Shown in pieces: positions 24,715-31,365 of a stretch of 64,000 nucleotides of DNA. Position numbers and translations under genes: made by a program. The DNA comes from Pseudomonas salomonii (GTDB lineage Bacteria > Pseudomonadota > Gammaproteobacteria > Pseudomonadales > Pseudomonadaceae), in NCBI RefSeq assembly GCF_900107155.1, contig NZ_FNOX01000001.1, forward strand, positions 186,001 through 250,000. Reading direction: 5' to 3'. The notes below the pieces were generated by a model that was not told the origin of the DNA, did no database searches, and saw nothing but the letters and a program-made list of their open reading frames with translations. The first letter of the stretch is position 1. Each line of letters begins with the position of its first letter.

Positions 24715-24912
24715 CTATAGGTCCAGCGATAGCTGCTGTGCCTGGGCAAAGCCCTTTAGCCACGACGCACGCATAGCGGGGTGTTGGTAAGGGCAGTCAT
24801 ACACCCGTAGCCCTTTCCGCGCAGCGGCCGCACCAGTGGCAAAAACCGTCAGGTGAGGGTTGTTGGAATGTCGCTTGTCAGAGGTTTTAGGCAAGAAGGC
24901 GTTATCACCCAT
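24715..24912 (-). CDS. CrpP/Rmf-like small protein
   Basis: 65 residues from ATG 24912 behind GAGGAGCAACCGGC. The C-terminal half, GAAAARKGLRVYDCPY then MRASWLKGFAQA, follows the pattern G-x-A-x3-G-x5-CPY-x5-R-x2-W-x-G-F of ribosome modulation factor and of the CrpP family found on Pseudomonas plasmids and ICEs. Rmf binds ribosomes in stationary phase. CrpP has been proposed to modify ciprofloxacin, which is disputed. Which activity applies here, if any, cannot be told from sequence. It lies between topoisomerase and the unknown gene at 25,422. Confidence 0.6.
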   Translation of the reverse strand: MGDNAFLPKTSDKRHSNNPHLTVFATGAAAARKGLRVYDCPYQHPAMRASWLKGFAQAQQLSLDL

Positions 24913-24972
24913 GCCGGTTGCTCCTCGATGCTAAAATTCATCTACCAGCAGATCCGCGCATGGCGCGATTTT

Positions 24973-25422
24973 TTACGGGAAATTGTTACAGTCAGATGCC
25001 GGGGCGTCGAACCAATCGGCGGCCTTTAGCCAATGTACGAATAACTCGACAGATTGACCACTTCGACGTTGCAAATCGTGTAAATCGCCATGAAGCTCAA
25101 GATCCTCAGACTCATCATCCCAGTTGAAAAGTTCGAAGTAGTTGGTGTCGTAGCGATCCGGATTTAAAAGCTCTTGTATGAATCTTCGTGCGACGAATGA
25201 GCTCATGTCACTATAGTCATTCGCCCAGACGTCTTTATCACGCCAACCAGCTTTGATCCAGGAGGCGAGTTGAATGTTATCGGTGATACCGTAGTAGTCT
25301 GCTGCGTTTACGTCGCTTTCATCACAGTACCGCCAGTACAGCCGCCCCAAAGTGGGGTGATCCGCAGCCACCAGAAGCCAGCCATCTGGACACCTCATCT
25401 CATCATCGTCCCGCATTGTCAT
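24973..25422 (-). CDS. Hypothetical acidic ICE protein (149 aa)
   Basis: ATG 25422 (or 25416) follows TTAAGGTGT. The in-frame GTG at 25488 would translate through leader element 9 and is rejected. The product is strongly acidic and aromatic (GWLLVAADHPTLGRLYWRYC, FELFNWDDESEDLELHGDLH, VELFVHWLKAADWFDAP). There is no membrane segment and no domain I know. Small acidic proteins on mobile elements sometimes mimic DNA to block host enzymes. That is a speculation from charge only. Confidence 0.6.
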   Translation of the reverse strand: MTMRDDDEMRCPDGWLLVAADHPTLGRLYWRYCDESDVNAADYYGITDNIQLASWIKAGWRDKDVWANDYSDMSSFVARRFIQELLNPDRYDTNYFELFNWDDESEDLELHGDLHDLQRRSGQSVELFVHWLKAADWFDAPASDCNNFP

Positions 25423-25445
25423 ACACCTTAAGGCTTCACGGTTGG

Positions 25446-25474
25446 GGAGGGAAAGACGTTGAGGGTTTCCCTCC
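25446..25474 (-). promoter_or_regulatory. ICE leader element 9
   Basis: Minus strand GGAGGGAAA, a spacer of 11 nt and TTTCCCTCC: a perfect 9-bp dyad 24 nt upstream of the start at 25422. It has the GGGAA/TTCCC core of the other elements but a weaker outer CCC/GGG frame. It is the only copy outside the 0.5-6.4 kb accessory block. Confidence 0.55.
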
Positions 25475-25517
25475 ACCACAAGCTTCACGATTGGGGCCCG
25501 AAATTAAGCCCCTGTAA

Positions 25518-25973
25518 TCAGAACGGACGGTCAGGGTCCGGGTATTCGTCGAAATCAGGCGCAGGCTGCGGACTGGATTGATCACGTGACGTGCTGCCTT
25601 GGCTCTGCGAAGGTGACAGGGTCACGCTCGCAATCCTGTGCGGCAAGATGGCGACCCGCGAGGCTTGAACCTTCAGAGCTGCATTTTCCTCACCGTCTTT
25701 TTCCCAGCGATCCATTACGGCTCGGCCGGAAACGATCACGCGCATGCCCTTCTGAAATAGGTGCGAGTAGTGTTCAGCATCTTTGTGCCACCACTCGACG
25801 TTTGCCCAGAATCCCCCTCGATCTTCGTATCCGCCTTTACCGTCCGGAATCGAGTTGTCGAAGTAGACGTTGGCCCGCATGAGCCTTCGTGGGTCCTTGT
25901 TGCCGTTGGCGAACTCTTTGAATTCCGGGGTGGAGCCGATATTGCCTTCCCAGCCTTGTACGGGTGTGGACAT
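25518..25973 (-). CDS. ssb: ICE-type single-stranded DNA-binding protein
   Basis: 151 residues from ATG 25973 (CGGAGAACACTC upstream). The OB-fold region reads GNIGSTPEFKEFANGNKDPR, FWANVEWWHKDAEHYSHLFQ, GMRVIVSGRAVMDRW. The tail is Ser/Gln/Pro-rich and ends DFDEYPDPDRPF, an acidic Pro-Phe tip like the partner-binding tip of bacterial SSBs. It differs from housekeeping SSB by the insert with DGKGGYEDRG. It likely coats single-stranded ICE DNA after transfer or during rolling-circle replication. It follows the DUF3158 gene by 15 nt. Confidence 0.9.
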   Translation of the reverse strand: MSTPVQGWEGNIGSTPEFKEFANGNKDPRRLMRANVYFDNSIPDGKGGYEDRGGFWANVEWWHKDAEHYSHLFQKGMRVIVSGRAVMDRWEKDGEENAALKVQASRVAILPHRIASVTLSPSQSQGSTSRDQSSPQPAPDFDEYPDPDRPF

Positions 25974-25988
25974 GAGTGTTCTCCGACG

Positions 25989-26528
25989 TTATGGATGTTG
26001 CGTTTGATTGGTGAGCTGCTGCAGTCGAGCGGTGTACACGGCCTCTGCCTGGCCCATTTTTTCGGCGCACTCGGCGGCCTGTTTGGTAATCGAGTGCAAC
26101 AAACTCATTTGCATGTTCAAGGTGATGCGCTGCAGCTCCATCACGTAGAGGTCCTGCAGCATGGATTCCGGTGTTCTGGGTGAGCTCATCATCTCTGCCC
26201 AAACTCCCACGCCCATCCGACGGTCCGTCACTTTCTGCCAGCGCAGAAACTGGGTACCGGCTTGGGTGTTCTGTTCAGTGAGTCGCACTGGAACAAGGGT
26301 GAATGGATATCGGCGGGCCTGGCTCAGCACTTCCTGGGCAAGAGCTTTTAAGTCCGATTCTTGAGCTCGGCAAAGATCGGCAAATTGGGTCAGCTCCCCC
26401 TTACCTTTAAAAGGCTTTAAAAGGCCTTTTAGTGAGGCGGCCTGTTGCAGTCGCTGGAAGGCTTCCTGTTGCAGTGGCCGGAAGGCGGTCTGTTGCAGCG
26501 ACCCTTCATTGGAGGGAATCTGGCCCAT
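25989..26528 (-). CDS. DUF3158 family ICE protein
   Basis: 179 residues from ATG 26528, 5 nt after the PFL_4669 stop. The N-terminus contains a short Gln/Leu-rich repeat (SLQQTAFRPLQQEAFQRLQQ), which is encoded by a local DNA repeat around 26,440-26,510. The rest (GELTQFADLCRAQESDLKAL, VPVRLTEQNTQAGTQFLRWQ) matches DUF3158, known only from this class of ICE between PFL_4669 and ssb. The function is unknown; the protein is predicted soluble and helical. Confidence 0.8.
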   Translation of the reverse strand: MGQIPSNEGSLQQTAFRPLQQEAFQRLQQAASLKGLLKPFKGKGELTQFADLCRAQESDLKALAQEVLSQARRYPFTLVPVRLTEQNTQAGTQFLRWQKVTDRRMGVGVWAEMMSSPRTPESMLQDLYVMELQRITLNMQMSLLHSITKQAAECAEKMGQAEAVYTARLQQLTNQTQHP

Positions 26529-26533
26529 GCTCT

Positions 26534-27259
26534 TTAACCCTCAACGGAGTCATCGAGATGATCATCCGTCTCGGTTTGCTGCTGACCGCGGATGATCGGT
26601 GGAGCGAAATTCGAACGGCGGGTGCCTTCCAGGATGTCCTGTGGCAGCTCACCGTAGCGCTCGTACATTTTGCGGGCTGCTTCAGCTTTGGCATTGTTTG
26701 CGGCAAAGTCGTCGCGAGCAGCGCCTGAGTATTTATAGATCTGGGCCAGGCCAAACAGTCTCCGCAGTACCGCTGCGCCTTCATCAATCCAGGTTTCCAT
26801 ATCGTGCCGCCCGACAAGGCCAACGTGCTGGGCCAGCAGAATGCGTCTGACAATTTCGTCGTAGTTCGTCAGGAGGTACACAGCCTGAAATCCCAGGGGA
26901 TTGGAGATGTACAGCGGGAGGCTGACAGGCTGGATCGAGAGGTTTTCGCTAATGCTGATGGCCGGCGGAAGAGAGGCCATGGCTGTGTCCAGGCGATCTT
27001 CGATGGTCTTTAGCGCTTCCTTGGAGTCGTTAATCTTTTCTTCAAGGAGGATCATCCACCAGTCAGAGTAGGGGTCATCCTGTTGGGCGCCACGAGACAT
27101 TCGATTGACGACAGTGCAGAACCCCGACAGACCGATGATGCCGGCTTTGAGGTCATTTTTAGGGCGCCCCATCCATATACGAGCGGCATGGTGAGTGTGA
27201 AGGGTGAGCTTCACATCGCTGCGCAGTGAACCGATGTTGAGCCGGAAGTTATCAGCCAT
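26534..27259 (-). CDS. PFL_4669 family ICE protein
   Basis: 241 residues from ATG 27259 (AAGGAAACACTGCACC upstream); the TTG at 27298 is rejected. The sequence (LRSDVKLTLHTHHAARIWMG, AGIIGLSGFCTVVNRM, DDPYSDWWMILLEEKI) matches the TIGR family named after PFL_4669 of PFGI-1, a marker of this ICE class. The function is unknown. It heads a cluster with DUF3158 and ssb, next to the repeat array at 27.4-27.8 kb, so a role in replication or partition of the excised element is plausible. Confidence 0.87.
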   Translation of the reverse strand: MADNFRLNIGSLRSDVKLTLHTHHAARIWMGRPKNDLKAGIIGLSGFCTVVNRMSRGAQQDDPYSDWWMILLEEKINDSKEALKTIEDRLDTAMASLPPAISISENLSIQPVSLPLYISNPLGFQAVYLLTNYDEIVRRILLAQHVGLVGRHDMETWIDEGAAVLRRLFGLAQIYKYSGAARDDFAANNAKAEAARKMYERYGELPQDILEGTRRSNFAPPIIRGQQQTETDDHLDDSVEG

Positions 27260-27415
27260 GGTGCAGTGTTTCCTTGGGAATAGGATTGACTTGCCCAATG
27301 CTGCAATTTGGTTATAGGAGACGCAGCATTAAATGCGTAGCCCGATGGAAGGGGATTTGTTGATGCTTCTATATAAGAAGAGCTGTAACTCGCCAGTGAG
27401 CTGATGGCCTTCACT

Positions 27416-27812
27416 GATGCCGGATCCTTCCGGGGTGATGCGGGCCGCATCACTTGTGTTGCTGTCGGGGACGATATCGGTTAATGGCAAGGTGATGCGA
27501 GCCGCACCACTCACATTACTGCCACCATCGATGCTGGATCCTGCTGAGGTGTTGCGGGCCGCAACACTTGCGTAGCGTCGACCACTGATGCCGAATCTTG
27601 TCTGGGCGGTTTGGGCCGCACCACTTGCGTGGTGGCCTCCGCTGGCACCGGATTCTGTTGGGGTGTTGCGGGCCGCAACACTTGCGTAGCGTCGACCACT
27701 ACAGATGCCGAATCTTGTTCGGGCGGTGTGGGTCGCACCACTTGCGTGGTGGCCTCCGCTGATGCTGGATCCTGTCGGGGTGTTACGGGCCGCAACACTT
27801 GCTTAGCGTCGT
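27416..27812. repeat. 57-bp repeat array A (seven units)
   Basis: Units start at 27416, 27470, 27530, 27587, 27644, 27704 and 27761, with lengths 54, 60, 57, 57, 60, 57 and about 51 bp. Each holds a dyad such as GTGTTGCGGGCCGCAACAC or GTGATGCGGGCCGCATCAC, and two sub-types alternate. As I recall, pKLC102 was described with an origin made of 57-bp repeats, so this is the probable ICE replication origin. All lengths are multiples of three and the minus strand stays open in the frame reading SGRRYASVAARNT..., so a coding role is also possible. Confidence 0.8.
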
Positions 27813-27882
27813 AACTGTCCGTCTAACATATCTTCCTGGATCCGGCGTTTAGGGCTACTGGGTCTGCCTCGGTCGATGTTAG

Positions 27883-28248
27883 CTACGCGGGTCGAGCTCC
27901 GACTCTAGAGAGATCTACGGAAGCTCTGATGGCATCAATTGCGTCTAGAGTGAGCGCTATAACTGTCGTTGTACTGATTTCAATCCGACTGATAATGTCT
28001 TCTCTCGGGCCCTGTTTCCAGGCAGCGCTTGCGTAAAAAGTCCTTTGAGAGGCTTGGCGATGGGTCTCGCTTTCATAGGAACGAATCAGGTGATAGCTAT
28101 CACAATCATGTAATGAGCAGCCATAAGAAACGACATCTATGCCAGCTTCCAGGTGAAGCGGAACACTTACATTCTGCATTATTTGATGAAAGTCCAGTCC
28201 CGATCCTGGCTTTAAGGTGTACATCAGAATTTCAATAATTCGAGTCAT
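27883..28248 (-). CDS. NIPSNAP-like / dimeric alpha-beta barrel protein (cargo)
   Basis: 121 residues from ATG 28248. The opening MTRIIEILMYTLKPGSGLDF followed by HQIMQNVSVPLHLEAGIDVV and SYHLIRSYES resembles NIPSNAP-type dimeric barrel proteins, small enzymes or stress proteins of unclear substrate. It lies in the segment inserted between the two repeat arrays and reads in the same direction as the VOC gene, 160 bp downstream of it. The function is unknown; assignment rests on the N-terminal pattern. Confidence 0.6.
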   Translation of the reverse strand: MTRIIEILMYTLKPGSGLDFHQIMQNVSVPLHLEAGIDVVSYGCSLHDCDSYHLIRSYESETHRQASQRTFYASAAWKQGPREDIISRIEISTTTVIALTLDAIDAIRASVDLSRVGARPA

Positions 28249-28408
28249 TCCAAGTCTTCCATTTGGAGTTTCAACGTAAGCGTCCGGCGAACTCACGGCA
28301 AAGCGAAACTGACGGACACTGTATGCGTGCGTCAGTTTCGCTGGCTTTGTCATGACCGAAGCAAGCAAAGCGTGGACTTTTCTTCAGTCCCATACCCAGA
28401 ATCAAAAG

Positions 28409-28774
28409 TCAGTCAGGCATGCACACGCGTAATCGATGACCATCGGGATCGAGTGCAACAAATGTCAGTCCAAATACAGCATGGTGGAGCGATTGCTCAA
28501 TGTCGAAGCCCTTAGCTGTCCATTGTTGATGGAGACTCTCGACCTGGACTTCCGTCTCAACCAGAAAGGCAACTTCGCTACGATTACCGCTGCCTCCACT
28601 TTTGAAGTCCTTGGCGCCAGTCGACCAGAGGCCCAGAGCTGTACCATTATCAAGCAGAAATGATACATAACTGGGGAATGCAGATTGCGCCTTCCGGTCA
28701 AGCAAACTTTCGTAGAAAACGCGGCTTTTCTGAGGATCTTTTACATACAACAGGAACAAGTTTGGGCTTTTCAT
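28409..28774 (-). CDS. VOC (glyoxalase/bleomycin-resistance fold) protein (cargo)
   Basis: 121 residues from ATG 28774 (GAGGACATCTC upstream). A typical VOC opening (NLFLLYVKDPQKSRVFYESL) and end (VFGLTFVALDPDGHRLRVCM) define two beta-alpha-beta-beta-beta modules. VOC proteins include metal-dependent glyoxalases, dioxygenases and antibiotic-binding resistance proteins. The lack of an obvious early His ligand and the place next to a regulator favour a binding or resistance role, as an inference. It is divergent from the YafY-like regulator, sharing the operator at 28,816. Confidence 0.8.
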   Translation of the reverse strand: MKSPNLFLLYVKDPQKSRVFYESLLDRKAQSAFPSYVSFLLDNGTALGLWSTGAKDFKSGGSGNRSEVAFLVETEVQVESLHQQWTAKGFDIEQSLHHAVFGLTFVALDPDGHRLRVCMPD

Positions 28775-28815
28775 GAGATGTCCTCGAATGTCGAAGCTCA
28801 CATGCTATTCGACTC

Positions 28816-28836
28816 TGCTGACAAAAAATGTCAGCA
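28816..28836. promoter_or_regulatory. Operator-like dyad between the VOC and YafY genes
   Basis: Perfect arms TGCTGACA and TGTCAGCA with an AAAAA spacer lie 7 nt before the regulator start and 41 nt before the VOC start. Regulators of the YafY/WYL class often bind TGACA-type dyads in the divergent promoter, so autoregulation plus control of the VOC gene is likely. Confidence 0.65.
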
Positions 28837-28843
28837 TTAATGC

Positions 28844-29533
28844 ATGACCCGCACTGAACGGCTTCTTTCCCTTGTACAAATTTTGCGCGCATGCCGTCAT
28901 CCAGTGACCGGAAGAAGGCTTGCGCAAGAGCTGTCAGTAAGTCTGCGTACGGTGTACCGTGATATTGCCACGTTGCAAGCCCAAGGCGCCGACATTCGGG
29001 GTGAGGCGGGCATTGGATACATCCTACGCCCAGGGTTCATACTTCCGCCTCTCATGTTCAATGAACAAGAACTTGATGCACTGATGCTCGGCATGCGTTG
29101 GGTAGCACAGCAACCTGACAGATCGTTAGCTCAAGCGGCGCTCGATGTGCTGTCAAAAGCAGAAGCCGTACTACCGCCATCCGTTGCTGATAGATTGTTC
29201 AAAACGGCATTATTCGCTGCATCCCATAAAGCTCGCGATGCATACGGTTTCGACGCTAAGCGCTTACGCGATGCCATACGGCATGAGAAAAAAATTCGCA
29301 TAGTTTATGTGAGTAAAGAATCCGTCGAGACGGAGCGTACCGTCTGGCCAATGGGTGTTGGCTACTTTGAAGGTATGGAAATCCTAGCTGCATGGTGTGA
29401 ATCTCGCAGAGACTTCAGGCACTTCATATTGAATCGAATTCAATCCCTGATACTCCTCAATGATGGCTTTAAAAACCAAGGAGGTTGGCTGTTGGCTATG
29501 TGGCGAGACTCGCATTTGGATGTAGTCCCGTGA
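28844..29533 (+). CDS. YafY/WYL-type transcriptional regulator (cargo)
   Basis: 229 residues from ATG 28844, with no clear ribosome-binding site. Residues 1-60 form an HTH domain of the HTH_11 type (RLLSLVQILRACRHPVTGRR, LSVSLRTVYRDIATLQAQGA). The C-terminal part (IRIVYVSKESVETERTVWPM, ILAAWCESRRDFRHFILNRI) is a WYL domain, which senses ligands in many regulators. It is the only plus-strand gene in the ICE part. It probably controls itself and the divergent VOC gene through the dyad at 28,816-28,836. It belongs to the insertion that splits the 57-bp repeats. Confidence 0.85.
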   Translation: MTRTERLLSLVQILRACRHPVTGRRLAQELSVSLRTVYRDIATLQAQGADIRGEAGIGYILRPGFILPPLMFNEQELDALMLGMRWVAQQPDRSLAQAALDVLSKAEAVLPPSVADRLFKTALFAASHKARDAYGFDAKRLRDAIRHEKKIRIVYVSKESVETERTVWPMGVGYFEGMEILAAWCESRRDFRHFILNRIQSLILLNDGFKNQGGWLLAMWRDSHLDVVP

Positions 29534-29599
29534 ACCAATATTGGTGAATTAGGCTTTGATAAATCAGGCCAGCCACACTGATGCGGGAGAGCAGTTGCC

Positions 29600-29768
29600 C
29601 AATTTCACTGGCCCGCTGCGTAGCGACCCTGCTAAGAGCCAGTTCTTACGTCAAAGAGCCCATCGTCGGATCTGGTTCTCTGCCCAATTATTGTCAATGG
29701 GTACAGCACCGTAATCTGAGTAGCGCGACAGCGCTGCGCAGCGTTTCGGGCTGTAATCGAATGCTTTG
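29600..29768 (-). pseudogene. IS66-family transposase (TnpC) relic
   Basis: On the minus strand the translation KAFDYSPKRCAALSRYSDYG, AVPIDNNWAENQIRRWAL, stop, RKNWLLAGSLRSG matches the catalytic C-terminal region of IS66 transposases (usually ...AIDNNWAENQIRPWALGRKNWLFAGS). A Gly codon has become TGA at 29651-29653, and both ends are missing. The relic abuts the first unit of repeat array B, so an IS66 element probably took part in inserting the cargo. Confidence 0.8.
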
Positions 29769-29770
29769 CT

Positions 29771-30055
29771 GATGCCGGATCCTGTCGGGGTGTTGCAGGC
29801 CGCAACACTTGCGTAGCGACGACCACTGATACCGAATCTTGTCTGGGTGGTGTGGGCCGCACCACTTGCGTAGTGATCTCCGCTGATGCCGGATCCTGTT
29901 AGGGTGTTGCGGCCCGCAACACTTGCGTAGCGTCGACCACTGATGCCGGAACTTAGCTGGGTGGTGTGGGCCACACCACTCGCGTGGTGGCCGACACCGA
30001 TATCGAATCCTGCCAGGGTGATGCGGGCCGCATCACTTCCATAGGCTCGCTCTAC
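29771..30055. repeat. 57-bp repeat array B (five units)
   Basis: Five exact 57-bp units start at 29771, 29828, 29885, 29942 and 29999, with the same alternating sub-types and central dyads as array A. On the minus strand a frame opens at ATG 30067, overlapping the STY4528 stop by ATGA, and reads 19-residue repeats (SGRRYASVAGRNTLTGSGI and relatives) into the IS66 relic. Array A continues the same frame on the far side. The arrays were therefore once one, before the cargo entered. Confidence 0.8.
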
Positions 30056-30063
30056 ACCAAACT

Positions 30064-31365
30064 TCATGGAGGTGTACCCCGATTGGGCTTCAGCAAATGC
30101 AACATTCCGCTGAGTGTGTGTTTCGCGGTTTGTATCGACTCAGGGCTACGAGGCTGAGCAACCGTCTTCGTAGGCTGCTCTGGGCCCTCTGGCGGGACTG
30201 AAGCATCTTCACGCTCGGAGCTCGCTGTTGCCTTGTCGTCAGGGCTCCATTGGCTGTTGAAGTCGCCACGAATGGCCATTCCGACGAGCGTCATCAAGTA
30301 ACCCAGCGGGTTACGGACCCCTCCCGAGTCACAGCGGTGGACCCATTGTTTGATGAGCGCCGGTTTCAACTCTGCAGGAACCTTCTGCAGCGCCAAAACC
30401 GCGTTCTGTTTCTGCTCGACCGGTAGACGATGCAGCGCACCGAGTAAATCGGCAGCCATGTCGTTTGGTGTGGGCGGTACATGTACAGAGCTTTTACAAA
30501 CATCTTTGTGTGTATCTGTATACGTACTATATGAGTTCGGATGCCGAACTAAGTCCGAACTCAGGGATTTACGGCTGAGTTCGGCATCCGAACTCTGCTC
30601 AAAAGCGATTCGCTCTTCGTCTTTTTTACTGAGTTCGGTATCCGAACTCAGTGGGGATAGAGCTATATTTCGCTGAGTTCGGATTCCGAACTCAGCCGCT
30701 TTAAGAGCGACTGGAGCCTGCGCTTTGGTCCAGGCTTGGCTATTCATTCGGGATTCGATGATGTCCAGCCGGCTAGGTAAGCGTTGGCCAACGTCAGGAT
30801 CAGCTGCAAATTCCTTCCAGGCAATTTCTGCTACTTCGCGAATCACATTGGTCTGGTGCTGCATTGACTGCGCGAGTAGCTGCAAGTAATCCTTGTCGAA
30901 CTCTAGAGCTTCGGCCGGTGTGACCGGTTCGTCATGAAGCAGGTAGACGTTGCCTTGCACTTGTCCGCTCAGGTCATTGCGCACCCGTCGCCCCAGGCTA
31001 AGCCAACGGGTAAGCCGTAGGGTTACTAATGCTTTTGACACAGTTTCACGTGAGGCCGGCCTACCGGGTTGCATACCCAAATATGGCCGCAGTTGGTCAT
31101 AGGTTGGGAACGCCGTAAGGCCGTCGTCATTGATCAGTAGGCGAAATACCTGCCAGGTGTTTCTTTCAAGCGGAGTTAAGCGATCATCCAAAAGCAATCG
31201 GCGAGGTACCGTTTCGTGTGGGTTCCCGCTGAAAATAATTCCGGAGTAGGGGGAAGACCCTTCAATCCCCGGAGGCGCCGACTCTTTTTTCTGAAGCAAG
31301 TGAGCTTCAAGGTGACCCGAGGCCGAGTCTAAAAGCGTCGACAAGGGGAGCCGAGACAACCTCAT
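30064..31365 (-). CDS. STY4528-family ICE/pathogenicity-island replication protein
   Basis: 433 residues from ATG 31365, overlapping the DUF2857 stop (ATGA). Residues 50-135 hold the conserved core (RRLLLDDRLTPLERNTWQVF, AFPTYDQLRPYLGM, ASRETVSKALVTLRLTRWLS) with a winged-helix look, as in replication initiators. A hydrophilic linker at about 225-290 is Ser/Glu/Lys-rich and is encoded by DNA with four palindromes. The C-terminal part (NPLGYLMTLVGMAIRGDFNS) is also conserved in the family. The name comes from SPI-7. A role as initiator is supported by the flanking repeat array but not proven. Confidence 0.85.
   Translation of the reverse strand: MRLSRLPLSTLLDSASGHLEAHLLQKKESAPPGIEGSSPYSGIIFSGNPHETVPRRLLLDDRLTPLERNTWQVFRLLINDDGLTAFPTYDQLRPYLGMQPGRPASRETVSKALVTLRLTRWLSLGRRVRNDLSGQVQGNVYLLHDEPVTPAEALEFDKDYLQLLAQSMQHQTNVIREVAEIAWKEFAADPDVGQRLPSRLDIIESRMNSQAWTKAQAPVALKAAEFGIRTQRNIALSPLSSDTELSKKDEERIAFEQSSDAELSRKSLSSDLVRHPNSYSTYTDTHKDVCKSSVHVPPTPNDMAADLLGALHRLPVEQKQNAVLALQKVPAELKPALIKQWVHRCDSGGVRNPLGYLMTLVGMAIRGDFNSQWSPDDKATASSEREDASVPPEGPEQPTKTVAQPRSPESIQTAKHTLSGMLHLLKPNRGTPP
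30533..30693. repeat. Four GAGTTCGG-n3-CCGAACTC palindromes
   Basis: Copies at 30533-30551 (one mismatch), 30577-30595, 30631-30649 and 30675-30693 start 44, 54 and 44 bp apart. A half site lies at 30554-30563. Spacers are ATG, CAT, TAT and ATT. Such regular palindromes look like binding sites of a dimeric protein, for instance the ParB or the STY4528 product itself. Confidence 0.8.

Noticed and set aside
27416..30055. CRISPR array
   Set aside because: Repeats are contiguous 57-bp units without unique spacers and no cas gene is near.
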